In this document: one piece after another, positions 46,321-56,335 of the stretch
Numbering within the stretch: position 1 is the stretch's first letter
Layout of the letters: each line of letters opens with the position of its first letter
Assembly (NCBI GenBank): GCA_000349905.1
Contig: KB722772.1
Coordinates: 87,801 to 151,800, forward strand
DNA from: Volvariella volvacea V23
Lineage: Eukaryota > Basidiomycota > Agaricomycetes > Agaricales > Pluteaceae
Reading direction: 5' to 3'
Length of the DNA: 64,000 nucleotides
Made by a program: the position numbers and the translations under genes
The notes under the pieces: generated by a model
The model's database searches: none
The model's input: only the letters and a program-made list of their open reading frames with translations
What the model was told of the DNA's origin: nothing

Positions 46321-47375
46321 AACGGGAGGGTACTTTGTGAGGTGACTAGTTTCTGTGTATATGTCGTGGCTAATAGAATTGCGCCCCTGCTCCTCCTTTA
46401 TCTGGGTGGTGTGGGGGGAATCACGACTATAAGTGTGAACAAGTTAGAGGTTTGAGTGAAAGCTCGGGGAAAGCGAACAAGGGAGGGTATGCGGAACCTA
46501 AGAGACGTTCGTCCTCACGAGAATTAGAAGCGACATCTGTTCTGGAACGCTTTTTACGAGCCAACTCATGCGAAAAGGAAATATCAGCAGACTTGGGACG
46601 AGAACGAGGCTGGCTTATGGGAGAGTTGATGCGATGACTCTCAACCGAAGAAAGACGTGTCTGGAGGGCAGGGAGTTGCTCGACGTTGAAATGCTGCCTA
46701 GGAACGAGGTGCTAAAGGCCCGGGAGAAGGAAGCAAGGACTGAATGACATGGTGTGGAGGATTATGACCGGATGTAAATACGAGGCTGACCATATACAGA
46801 CTATATATATCAGTAGGATAAAACAAATGAAGAGAGAATCCTTTTACTCAGTATCCACCACTTTCTCATCCATCCGCGAACGATAGAACCCCCTTCTCAA
46901 ATCCTCCTCCACGATGGGTGGTTATGCTGGTGGTGGTTGCGTGGTTGGCAGACATGGTGGCTTCTCAAATCCTCCTCCACGATGGGTGGTTATGCTGGTG
47001 GTGGTTGCGTGGTTGGCAGACATGGTGGGGAGGAGGAAGAGAGGTAAGGAGAGAATTGAACGGGGAAGGGAAGGCGGAGGGGGGGCGAAGGATACAAGTG
47101 GGAAGGGAGTAATCGGTGGTGGGCTGATTGGAAATGCCGAAGAATGTCATTAGTTGGGATGCGGGCGTAGTGGATACGTATTTTGTTAATACTATATAGC
47201 CACAACATGTTGGAGTGTTGCTTATACTTGTGGGGCCTGTAGATCTGGGAAGAGGTGCGACATGAGAGGTGGTAGCTATATTGTAGGCATGACGAGTTGG
47301 AGCATTTCCATCTCACTTTGTTGTCTTGTCGCCTCAATCTAAGAGCTCTACACGCAGCTCTTTATTTCCACTTTT
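46321..47375. other. Intergenic with a short tandem duplication
   Basis: About 1 kb without a recognised gene; contains the 68-bp duplication at 46893-47028. A plus-strand frame at 46452-46637 has no known motif. Confidence 0.4.
46893..47028. repeat. Perfect 68-bp tandem duplication
   Basis: Two head-to-tail copies (46893-46960 and 46961-47028) identical by eye, beginning CTTCTCAAATCCTCCTCC and ending GACATGGTGG. Identity implies a recent event or an assembly artefact. No coding role seen. Confidence 0.9.
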
Positions 47376-47404
47376 CACGCGTCGATGGGCGCCAATCCAC
47401 AGCA
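47376..47404 (+). promoter_or_regulatory. F-box family promoter block (copy 6)
   Basis: ACGCGTCGATGG then GCGCCAATCCACAGCA, ending about 45 bp before the A3 start codon. The E-box half is altered (ACGCG in place of ACGTG), while the second half is perfect. Confidence 0.45.
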
Positions 47405-47449
47405 CCACCTCTTGATCGTCGAGTATCAAGCTCAGTAGCTCTCATCCAG

Positions 47450-48997
47450 ATGTTTTCTCCTCATCTCCAAGCTCGAATCACCGAATTCGACACCCAAATC
47501 GCCAAATTCAAGGAACAGACGGCTCCTGTAGACTTATTACGAGAGCGAAATTCACTTCTACCCGTTTCTCAACTCCCTCCAGAGCTCGTCATCGCCATCT
47601 TGAAGCCTACAATCGACACTGCGGTGGTTTTACGGGACCATGCTTTCAGCACCTACCCCCATAACAGCGTAACGTGCCGCAGACGCAATCTTATCAAATT
47701 CACCCATATATATTCTCATTGGAGAGACATTGCGTTGGCTTGTCCGGCCTTGTGGACATTCATCTGCATGTCGAACGTAGAGAGATTCAACACCCTTCTT
47801 GATCGCTCGGAGGACTACCCTCTCTACGTCGACACCTGGCATTGTGTATCTCCGGTGGACTACGGCCATATGTTCCGACGTCTGGCTGCCAACACGCACA
47901 GGATACATTCGTTGCGAACTCACCCCACCCCTACAAAGTCACCGATTGAGGGCGGACACGACTTTGAAGTACCTGATGGCGTCGGGGACACCGAGAGTAG
48001 AGATTATGAGGGTTTATCTGTCGCGATCTGGTGTCGCGATCTACCCTCCTATCTTCCTGCCCTTACCATCCTTGTCTTGGAATGTTCCGATCCCAAGGAT
48101 GAAGTGGACATACTTAGACGATGCCCGGCTATTCGAAGACTATTAATCAAGAATTGCAGCGGATTGAAGAACGCAGTAGAGTCGTTGACGCTCCCAAGTC
48201 TTTCATATCTGCAGTTGCATAGCGTTGACTGGCCGTTATTCTTTCACCTCAACCTCCCCTCACTACGACACGTGGACATCCGGCAACGTATCTACGAACG
48301 CGATGTGCTACCTTTCTTCCGCCATTTAGAGAGGATGCTTCGTTCGGATAATCTGCAGAGAGTTACAGATGGATCTCACGTCCTCTCTGTGGAAAAGGAT
48401 GATGATTTCATAATTAGGGTGAAAATCGAGGACAGAGCAGGTAATACCGTCGTCAAGGTGGACATTGAATTTTCAATTGACACGAGGTACATCTCCGATC
48501 GCGGCGCCCTTTACGACTTCATGAACCAGCTCCCTCAATTCACTGCATCCCTCAATATCAGGATTCAGACCGTCGGTATAGGCGGCATGCATTACTGGCT
48601 TGATGGCCATATTCGATGCCTCATTTATTCTCTTCATGCAACCACAAGTGTACGCACCCTCCGTATTCAGGGTGTCCGTCGACTTGAGTGCTTCCTGGTC
48701 TACATGAATGAAAAGCTTTCGTCTCAATGCAATAATACATGTTTGAAGCAAACATCGCGGAGTACGTGCACGCCTTTCCCGGGGCTGAAGACAATCGTGT
48801 TATTGGGTACTGGTACGGAGAGTGCATTTGAAGCGACGAAAACTTGGAACTCGCTTGTCGATTGGTTGGGGGGAAGGAGAAAGCAGGGATTAGGGATAGA
48901 AGAGTTGACCTTTGTTCGAATTCAAATTGAGAGTTTGGATTCTGACATTTTTGATAGATTAAGACAGCAAGTTGGAAAGGTGATGGTGGGAAAATAG
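47450..48997 (+). CDS. F-box protein A3 (class A)
   Basis: Single-exon, 515 residues from the shared MFSPHLQARI start. F-box 'LLPVSQLPPELVIAILKP' and 'FTHIYSHWRDIALACPALW', leucine-rich-like repeats 'LPALTILVLECSDP', 'LPSLSYLQLHSVDW', Cys cluster 'CNNTCLKQTSRSTC', end 'RLRQQVGKVMVGK'. Closest to A1 and A2 but more diverged, with a short deletion in the Ser/Gly insert. Predicted SCF adaptor. Confidence 0.92.
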   Translation: MFSPHLQARITEFDTQIAKFKEQTAPVDLLRERNSLLPVSQLPPELVIAILKPTIDTAVVLRDHAFSTYPHNSVTCRRRNLIKFTHIYSHWRDIALACPALWTFICMSNVERFNTLLDRSEDYPLYVDTWHCVSPVDYGHMFRRLAANTHRIHSLRTHPTPTKSPIEGGHDFEVPDGVGDTESRDYEGLSVAIWCRDLPSYLPALTILVLECSDPKDEVDILRRCPAIRRLLIKNCSGLKNAVESLTLPSLSYLQLHSVDWPLFFHLNLPSLRHVDIRQRIYERDVLPFFRHLERMLRSDNLQRVTDGSHVLSVEKDDDFIIRVKIEDRAGNTVVKVDIEFSIDTRYISDRGALYDFMNQLPQFTASLNIRIQTVGIGGMHYWLDGHIRCLIYSLHATTSVRTLRIQGVRRLECFLVYMNEKLSSQCNNTCLKQTSRSTCTPFPGLKTIVLLGTGTESAFEATKTWNSLVDWLGGRRKQGLGIEELTFVRIQIESLDSDIFDRLRQQVGKVMVGK

Positions 48998-49224
48998 AGG
49001 GATAATGGGAGCTCGCTGCATCGTTGTTTTTTTTTCTTTTTGCATTGTGAAATGTGTTCGATTCTTTCCGATTGTACTAGAAGTTCTTGCATCTCTTTGT
49101 GCTCTCTCTTCGCTTGCGTCAGTAGATGAAATGCTTCCAACCTTTGAAGGCTTACTCAGCCCACACAATCCTCGGTGGGTGGGGTTGAATTAACGATCTT
49201 CGAGAATTCGGGTGAATGGGTAAC

Positions 49225-49520
49225 AAGTGATTTCACATCTTTCGTATCTGCAATTGAACGACGCTGATTAGTCATCGTTCTTTGACCTCAATCTTCCCTT
49301 ACTCCAATTCGTGGACATCCACCACGAAATGTGCCACCAGGGTGTATTACATTCCATGAGCATTCCAAAGACGATGCTCCGTTCAGACAACCTTGGGATT
49401 CGTTTGTGGATTGGTCGGAAGAAAGGAGAAGGCAGGGAATGAGGTTGGAAATGTTGTCGTGGAAGAACAAAATGACAATTGGTGGTTTGTTGGGAGGAGT
49501 ACTGGTTGCGCATCGGACAT
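49225..49520 (+). pseudogene. Class A F-box gene fragment
   Basis: Starts 'LSYLQLND', continues as 'FDLNLPLLQFVDIH' (against 'FHLNLPSLRHVDIR' of A3), then jumps to 'PWDSFVDWSEERRRQGMRLE', the C-terminal block, skipping about 150 residues. Stops and a deletion make it a relic. It lies about 230 bp after A3 in the same orientation, as expected for a decayed tandem copy. Confidence 0.75.
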
Positions 49521-49901
49521 AGCCGATGACATGCTCCAGTCTCGTTCGTATAGAGCTAGTTCAATACTATTTCAATTGTGCGCACTACAAAAGTCGTGTA
49601 CTTGACAGGCTCCTCATGTTTGCGTCTTAGTGAACTGTAGGGTCTCTGAAGGTTGGTGCCACAGATATAGACAACAAAGAGTTGTTCTCGAAGGGGAGAG
49701 TTCAAGATTCCGAATTTGTCGAAAAACTTCGACGACGGTGGTCTGATTTAGTCGGGTGGCTGCTGTAGAGTAGTGGGTATCTTAGAACACTATCGTAACC
49801 TTTAATCCTGTTAAATTCGCATTATAACAGAACAGAAAAACCGACCGTACAACACTAGAGTGACCGTCCTCAACTTTGTCAATCATCCTTCAAGCACTGT
49901 G
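49521..49901. other. Intergenic before the 3' end of MIS12
   Basis: About 380 bp with no recognised gene or repeat. Confidence 0.4.
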
Positions 49902-50799
49902 TCAACCCTCGCTCCCTTCAGCCCTTCTCAGCATGCTTGAAGAACCGATCGCCTTGACCTGCGCACTAACAGCATCGACATCGCCTTTCAAGCCTCTAGA
50001 CTTTGTCATGAGCTGCTCAACTGCCCAGTTAAAGTATCCCGTCTTGTTAGTCTCCCACAGCCGCTTCCCCGGGTCTGTCATCCGAAGTTGCGATAGAGCA
50101 GCTACGGTAGTAGCATCGAATGTCGGTAGCGTTGAGAGTGTTTCCCACATGTCCCTGTATTGATGCAGTACGGTGGGTAACACCTCGAGTGCGGGGTGGT
50201 CAATCATGGATAGGTACTCTAGACGCTCTTCGGCGCGCTTTTGCTTTGCTTTTGAGATTCGGAGAGCGCGGGTAGCCGCTCGCTTGAAGCGGCGTTGCTG
50301 CAATTACGACGAGGCATGAAACATCGAATGAGGATGTCAGGTTGAGTGGACCCACGTTATTGATCTGCCTTCTTAGGTCCTCCAGTTCATCCATGAGCTC
50401 CTGCTCCTTCTCCGCCGTCGAGGACAAGTCCAGACCTTTGTGATGCGGCAAAACGATCGGCAGATCCTCTGGGACCGCAAAGATGTTCCGCAAAGCCCAC
50501 GCCTCGAAGAGGTCAAACGCCAAGTCGGTATGGTGGTCCAACAGCGTTTGGAACGCGACGAGTCCCTGCTCGACTTCTTGCACCGAGTCCCAATCGTCCT
50601 TGACGCGTTCCGCACGCGCGTTGGCCCATTCTTGGAGGAAGTCCTCCATGCCGTTCACACCGTCGTGCACGGCGTTGTTTGCGATGTTTATTATATCATC
50701 GAGCAGCAGTTGCGGCGCAAAACCGAGGGCTTCTGCGATGAGGAGATGAGGAGGGAGTTTGGATTGTGCCGGAGGAGGAGCGGTTTGGTTGCTGCTCAT
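49902..50799 (-). CDS. MIS12: MIS12/MTW1 kinetochore subunit
   Basis: Subunit of the Mis12/MIND complex, which links inner centromere proteins to the Ndc80 complex. Two exons (50799-50356, 50297-49902) around a 57-nt GT/AG intron give 279 residues. 'LGFAPQLLLDDIINIANNAV' near residue 30 is the family N-terminal signature, followed by 'DFLQEWANARAERVKDDW' and a helical, charged middle ('EKEQELMDELEDLRRQINN', then 'RRFKRAATRALRISKAKQKR') that should be coiled coil. The ATG at 50799 is preferred; an in-frame ATG at 50835 exists. Divergent from the F-box relic B4, with 110 bp between start codons. Confidence 0.85.
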
Positions 50800-50909
50800 C
50801 GTGGATGGTGTTGAGCGTGGCGAGATCACGTGCACATTTGGTAATCATTAGCGAAGTGCGCGCCGCCACCGCGTCGTCTTTCGACGCCTCAGATTGCCTC
50901 AGGTTGCAG

Positions 50910-52219
50910 ATGTTCTCGCCGAGCCTCGAAGCTCAAATTAAAGAGGTTGAATGTGAAGCCGCTGAGCTGGATGCCCGACTTTTTCTGTTACGGCGGCGCA
51001 GAAACTTGTTGATACCCATTTCATCACTTCCCCTGGAACTCATCACAAACGTGCTCAAACTCGTCCTTGATAATGCCATAATCGATGCAGAAGAGGCCTT
51101 TTATAGCTATGGGCATTGTCATGCAGCACCCGCCGCTCTTACAAGCAGAGCAAGATGTTTCAGCTTTCGGTTGCCAGTATGCACGGGGTCCACCCGTTCC
51201 GCATTTGGCCCCATCCATCGATTGGAAGTACCTGAAGCACACGGCTTGTGCGCTTCTAATCTCGAGGTGCTCAGATTTCTTAATACTAGTGGGCATGCAT
51301 GGGACAGAATGCCGGTTGTTTCCTCCATATACATGCCGAAACTTCGAATCCTGGAGGTACCGGGGCGGCCGCGGAATGGTTGGCGTTGTCTTCTTCCTTC
51401 ATGTCTTCCGAACGTCACCGACCTTACTCTCGTATATCTCGACAACCAAGACGAGTTGGATATGCTCACCCGCTGTCCCGCGGTTCGTAGACTTTCAATA
51501 AAGTGTCTTTGTAGTAAACTCAGTTCAACCGATTACACCTTGGAGCACATTCACAGCCCTACTCATGGTCGTTCTCAACCTCACCACTTCGCCACCTCCT
51601 GCCATCTTGGTCAAAGAATTAAAGTAGATGCTGAAGATGCAAAAAATAATGCACTCGTCTCGCTCAACGCTAAGCTTACATCTACTTCAGCCTTCGCTGA
51701 TGATGCACACTGGGGCGTCCTCGAGTACCTTCCTCGATTTACGGAATCTGAACATAGGGATTCATTCTATTTGTGTTGAGGATTCTCGTGGCTGGAAGAT
51801 ATTCTACCTTTGCTGTCTCTTTTACTACCTCCGAGGAGATCCAACTCTTTCGACCATGCGTATCAGAAGCATAATGGGCCTTCTTGGCTTTCTTTCATGC
51901 CCTAGCTTCGAGAACCATCCCTCGTATAGAGAAGAGCGTCGAATCAAGATCTGCAGTTATGGTAAATGTTGTGGTAAATGTCGCGATGTGCTTATTTCTT
52001 CGTGTCGTGGGCCAGATACCCTTGCTTCTGGACGAAATGGGTGAACTGCGGGCTAGCAAGTCTGAGGGGGGTAAAGGATGGGGGGTGTTCGTTAGGTGGC
52101 TTGAAGAACGGAAGAAGGGACTGAGTCTACAAACCCTGGTGCTTAGGCGCTGTAATCGGAAGGACCAAGACTTGGAGCGGGTGTTGCAAGCGGTTACCAA
52201 TCTTGTTGTAGAGGGATAG
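50910..52219 (+). pseudogene. F-box gene B4 (class B), decayed
   Basis: Begins 'MFSPSLEAQIKEVECEAAEL' with 'LIPISSLPLELITNVLKLVL', then loses the 'THVYAYWRDVALxCPALW' half of the F-box and the next repeats through a deletion near 51120-51150. It resumes at 'PKLRILEVPGRPRNGWRCLL', 'LPNVTDLTLVYLDNQDEL' and 'CPAVRRLSIKC'. Frameshifts near 51770 and 52000 precede 'IGIHSICVEDSRGWK', a Cys-rich stretch 'KICSYGKCCGKC', and the end 'LQAVTNLVVEG'. The first frame alone could make about 290 residues with half an F-box. Confidence 0.85.
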
Positions 52220-52599
52220 TGACACATCATTTCGGGAGAAGGACGGTGGCACACGTCGGACACAGCCTTTCCTAATTTGCCTTGTGGGAGGAAGCTCGTG
52301 TAACGTGTTTTCCCAGTTGCTATTATTCGTTTTGGACTGTACAATGCGATCAAGGCGCTTCAATTGTTGTAGAGTCCCGTGTACGGTTCTGCAAGCGCCT
52401 TGATCTGCTCAATTTCAATATTGCACCGCTTACATCAAAGCACCGGACTTGGACAATGGGGGGGGACAATGTCGTTCGGTGGCACATATTTAATAATTCA
52501 TCTTCGGTATCCCAGGCACTTGTGCCACCGCTGCAGTGTATCGCAGTATTTATTGCACACCCATCCGGACGTAAAAGATTCAAAGCCACTTCTTGCTCC
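52220..52599. other. Intergenic between F-box B4 relic and B5
   Basis: 380 bp with the B5 upstream region. The B5 frame is open back to 52282 but without an ATG or similarity to paralogues, so it is not taken as coding. Confidence 0.4.
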
Positions 52600-54219
52600 A
52601 TGAACTCCTCCCAGCCTATGTTAATGTTCTCCCCGCTATTGCAAGCCCGGATCGCAGAAATTGACGATGAAATTACCAGGTTCGGGGGACAGCCCATCGA
52701 GCTGCGACGACAAAGAAACTCGCTCGTGCCCGTCTCATCGATCCCCACTGAAGTTATCACCGACATATTCGAACTCGTCGTTCATAACGACATGCGGATT
52801 CATGGGAAGTCGCTTACTTTAAGCCATGTTTGCAGCCACTGGAGGGACGTGATGTTGAATTGTCCGGTTTTGTGGTCGTCGATCTGCACAACGAGCGTCG
52901 AGATTTTCAGAGCTTACCTGGAGCGTTCAGGTGATCGTATCCTCGAGGTCGACATTAGACCCACTATCGACCCTGAGCACGGCAAGGCAATTTTTCAACT
53001 CGCGATGGACAATATGCAGAGAGTTCGCTCGCTGAGACTCTTGACATCCTCAGTTGACTGGGACTACATGATGACCAAAACTCGTGGAACCCAAGCACCC
53101 CACCTTAAGGTCCTTCAATTACCCAACCTTGCAGTCTGTCCATTGCGTCAAAATGGGGATAGGCAGATTGAGCCGATATTTATGCCACAGCTGCAAAAGC
53201 TGGAACTGTCGGGAACGGCAACGTATTTCGATTGGCGCTTCATCCTCCCCTCCGAACTGCCAACTGTTTCGGATCTTACTTTTAAATACCTCCACTATGA
53301 AGATGAACTGGAAGTGCTCATGCGGTGTTCATCCGTGCGCACGCTGCGAGTCTCCAGCGTTTCGCTTGTTCCACCAAATCCGCGGCCACTTACATTATCC
53401 AATCTTGTGCAACTACAATTAGACGATACACACGATTGGGAATTCCTGCGATACTTGGAACTGCCTGCACTCCGACGTCTAGACTTTTATACAAGTGCAT
53501 CGACGAACAATATGCTACTGCGACGTTTCGAGTCTTGGAAGCTGTTGATCGAGTCGACTCCCCTTTGGTATCTCACTTCACCCGAGCGCGATGTTTCGGT
53601 GGCTTGCTGTCTTGGGAAAGCGACTACCGTGAAGCTCGAGGATGCTGATAGAAGCACACTTGCAACACTCAGTGTTGAATTCAAGGTCTGTGTGGGTATT
53701 GCTGGCTGGGCTGATTGCGTTCCCCCAGAATTACCTCGATTCATCGGGTCTCTGGGACTTGGGATTCATTCACTTGATATCGAAGATGGAAATGAGTGGT
53801 ATGAAGGGAATTTTCAGTCCACTCTCTTAGGCCTTCGAGGCAATGTGAATATCAAGACCATTAGCTTACGGGGCGTGCTTGGCCTCCTTCGCCTTTTGGG
53901 AAAGCCTGGATTTGACTCTGTGGAGACCTGTCGTGCGCGTATCTGCACCTGTGGCCTTTGTTGCACCATTCAAGACGACTCTCACCCAGGGCTGAAGACA
54001 CTTCTATTAGACGACGAGGATGGAAACCCAGTATCCACTCTCGAACTGGACTCACACTCGATCTGGTGCTCGTTCGCGGATTGGCTCGAAAAAAGGAGAG
54101 AAAGGGGACTAGAGTTGGATATGCTAGTGCTTACCAAGAGCCAGGCCCAATGCTTGGAACCTCAGTGCTTAGAAAGGATATTTAAAACTATTACCGATGT
54201 TGTAGTAAAGGATGGATAA
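52600..54219 (+). CDS. F-box protein B5 (class B)
   Basis: Single-exon, 539 residues from the ATG at 52600; in-frame ATGs at 52618 and 52624 follow, and MFSPLLQARI at 52624 aligns with the paralogue starts. F-box 'LVPVSSIPTEVITDIFEL' and 'LSHVCSHWRDVMLNCPVLW'. Leucine-rich-like repeats 'LPTVSDLTFKYLHYEDEL', 'LSNLVQLQLDDTHDW', Cys cluster 'ICTCGLCCTI' (about 53940-53970), 'SHPGLKTLLLDD', and a C-terminal helix 'CLERIFKTITDVVVKDG'. Predicted SCF adaptor, substrate unknown. Confidence 0.92.
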   Translation: MNSSQPMLMFSPLLQARIAEIDDEITRFGGQPIELRRQRNSLVPVSSIPTEVITDIFELVVHNDMRIHGKSLTLSHVCSHWRDVMLNCPVLWSSICTTSVEIFRAYLERSGDRILEVDIRPTIDPEHGKAIFQLAMDNMQRVRSLRLLTSSVDWDYMMTKTRGTQAPHLKVLQLPNLAVCPLRQNGDRQIEPIFMPQLQKLELSGTATYFDWRFILPSELPTVSDLTFKYLHYEDELEVLMRCSSVRTLRVSSVSLVPPNPRPLTLSNLVQLQLDDTHDWEFLRYLELPALRRLDFYTSASTNNMLLRRFESWKLLIESTPLWYLTSPERDVSVACCLGKATTVKLEDADRSTLATLSVEFKVCVGIAGWADCVPPELPRFIGSLGLGIHSLDIEDGNEWYEGNFQSTLLGLRGNVNIKTISLRGVLGLLRLLGKPGFDSVETCRARICTCGLCCTIQDDSHPGLKTLLLDDEDGNPVSTLELDSHSIWCSFADWLEKRRERGLELDMLVLTKSQAQCLEPQCLERIFKTITDVVVKDG

Positions 54220-54688
54220 CTATACCCAATGTTATGACTCTTGAGCAGTTGTTATTAATTTTATACTTTAAAATTGTGCAATTGCGTTGTGGCTGTCAAT
54301 GTGCTAAAGCAGCAAATAAAGAAATTGGTATTGTTATAGCTGGATGGGATGTTTAGAACGGACAGTCTTCGAATGCTTAGCACAGTGCGCACTCGAGAAT
54401 ACAGCATTTCTCATTCTAAATTGCGAGATTACGACGCCCCTTGCCACCGATTTATTGTGTCAGCCTTTGCACAGCACAATTATTGCTTCCGTGCTGTTAT
54501 CAAGTCACTTGTATGGCTCTGCTCCGCATTAACGCACAACCGGGAACAAAAAGGATGCACGCAGCACTGTTGGGTGCCTCTCAGTTGTCCCCTCTCGCTG
54601 TTTATAGGTTTGTACACAGCCACAATGCGCCCCGCTATTTAATGCGCACCAGTGCTGCAATTGGGAACCCAAGCACATTCCTTCTCCT
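54220..54688. other. Intergenic between F-box B5 and B6
   Basis: 469 bp. AT-rich 3' flank of B5, then the B6 upstream region. No clear copy of the shared promoter block was found. Confidence 0.4.
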
Positions 54689-56335
54689 ATGAGCACCTCT
54701 CAGCTCTCTCAAACGCTTTCCCCTCAATTGCAAGCTCAGATCGCAGACGTCGATGCCGACATCGCCGAGTTGGAGGCACAAATCGTTCAATTGCGGCGAA
54801 GAAGGAATGCATTGATGCCTATCTCAACAATCCCTCACGGGCTCGTTGCTAAAATCCTGAAGCTCGTCGTCAACAACTGTTGTATGCCAGCTCACAGCGA
54901 GCCTCTTTCCTTTGGCTGGATCAAGTTCACCCATATCTATAGTTATTGGAGAGATGTGGCGTTGGCTTGTCCAGCGTTGTGGTCGTTCATTCACACCGCA
55001 AATAAGGAAGTGTTAGAAGCATTTTTGAAGCGTTCGAAGAACCACCCTCTTTGTATTTACATCAAGCCTACAACTACGTACATTGACAATGGAACAAATT
55101 CTCGACTGGTGCTTGCAATATCCAATATTCATAGGATCCGCTGTTTATCTCTTCCATCATCACACATTTACTGCAATCCCCTCAAATTTGATGGAATACA
55201 AGCTCCTCTGCTCGAATTTCTTCGGATATTTGATTTTGGAGAGTGTACACCACAATACGCTCGGTGTAAGAATATTTCACCAATGCTTGCGCCACACCTC
55301 CGCCAACTAGAGATGTCTGGAAAAATAACAGGCCTTATTTGGCGTCGTCTCCTAGCCGAAGATTTGCCAAGTATATCCAATGTTACACTAGGATACTTTG
55401 ACTATCAAGGCGAGCGTGATGTTCTGTCCCGCTGCAAATATCTCAAAGTACTCCGCATCCTCGAATCTCAAAGTCATTTACCTACTTCGTCCAACCCGCG
55501 ACCAATTCTGCTTCCATGCCTCTTGTGCATACGACTAGACAATGCTCATTGGCCGACACTCCGTTCGTTAATCTTGCCGTCAGTTAGACATGTAGAAATC
55601 GCCACGGTTGTGAGCAACAACTCCGAGCTGCGACGACTTTCCAACCAACTCTCCGAACTACTTAACCCCGAGTCCGGGCCTCTCAGGAATGTTGTATCCA
55701 CACCTAGCCCTCAGTATTCCCACCTTCCCTTCTTTGTAGCCTGTAGTCTTGGGGAAACCGTTGCCTTCAGACTGAAGGACCAGAGTGGGAATGCCCTTGT
55801 GACGCTAGACATTAGCATTAAGGTTTGGAATGATCATGTCACTCCAGCATTTGTGGATGCCCTTTCCTCCTTCATGCAAATTGTCCAGACTGGCATTCGT
55901 TCGTTTGACATTGAAGGGCCACGGGATTGGCGAACAGTATATTATGGCGAACTCCAATATTGCCTTCAGGCCTGTAAAGATATCCAGACCGTTAATGTAC
56001 GAGGCGAGTCTGGTCTTCTTCATTTCGTCAACAGCTCCGGCCTCCGAAGGCCCCATGCAGGTCCGTGCACTTGCCAGGAATGCTGTCATAATTGCGCTAT
56101 ACTATACCCAGAGCTGGAGGTATTCCGATTCTACGATGTGGACGACGACCAAGTGTCTGTGTTCGACTTGAAGTCGAGCTGGTACCTTCTTTCCTGTTGG
56201 TTTGAAGAGAGACAGAGGTGGAGTCGAGGGTTGGGCAAGTTGATAATCACACACAACCAAGTTCAACACATGACACCTCAACTCCTGGAAAGAATACAAA
56301 AGGCCGTTACCAAGCTTGTTGTGAAAGATAGATGA
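54689..56335 (+). CDS. F-box protein B6 (class B)
   Basis: Single-exon, 548 residues from MSTSQLSQTLSPQLQAQ. Coil-like lead 'DIAELEAQIVQLRRRRNA', F-box 'LMPISTIPHGLVAKILKL' (Pro-Glu replaced by His-Gly) and 'FTHIYSYWRDVALACPALW'. Leucine-rich-like repeats 'LPSISNVTLGYFDYQGER', 'LPCLLCIRLDNAHW', Cys cluster 'PCTCQECCHN' (about 56064-56090) before 'YPELEVFRF', end 'LLERIQKAVTKLVVKDR'. The altered LPPEL core may weaken Skp1 binding; the rest is intact. Confidence 0.9.
   Translation: MSTSQLSQTLSPQLQAQIADVDADIAELEAQIVQLRRRRNALMPISTIPHGLVAKILKLVVNNCCMPAHSEPLSFGWIKFTHIYSYWRDVALACPALWSFIHTANKEVLEAFLKRSKNHPLCIYIKPTTTYIDNGTNSRLVLAISNIHRIRCLSLPSSHIYCNPLKFDGIQAPLLEFLRIFDFGECTPQYARCKNISPMLAPHLRQLEMSGKITGLIWRRLLAEDLPSISNVTLGYFDYQGERDVLSRCKYLKVLRILESQSHLPTSSNPRPILLPCLLCIRLDNAHWPTLRSLILPSVRHVEIATVVSNNSELRRLSNQLSELLNPESGPLRNVVSTPSPQYSHLPFFVACSLGETVAFRLKDQSGNALVTLDISIKVWNDHVTPAFVDALSSFMQIVQTGIRSFDIEGPRDWRTVYYGELQYCLQACKDIQTVNVRGESGLLHFVNSSGLRRPHAGPCTCQECCHNCAILYPELEVFRFYDVDDDQVSVFDLKSSWYLLSCWFEERQRWSRGLGKLIITHNQVQHMTPQLLERIQKAVTKLVVKDR

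Noticed and set aside
52282..52599. N-terminal extension of F-box protein B5
   Set aside because: Open frame but no ATG, and no similarity to the paralogue starts; the shared MFSP start lies at 52624.
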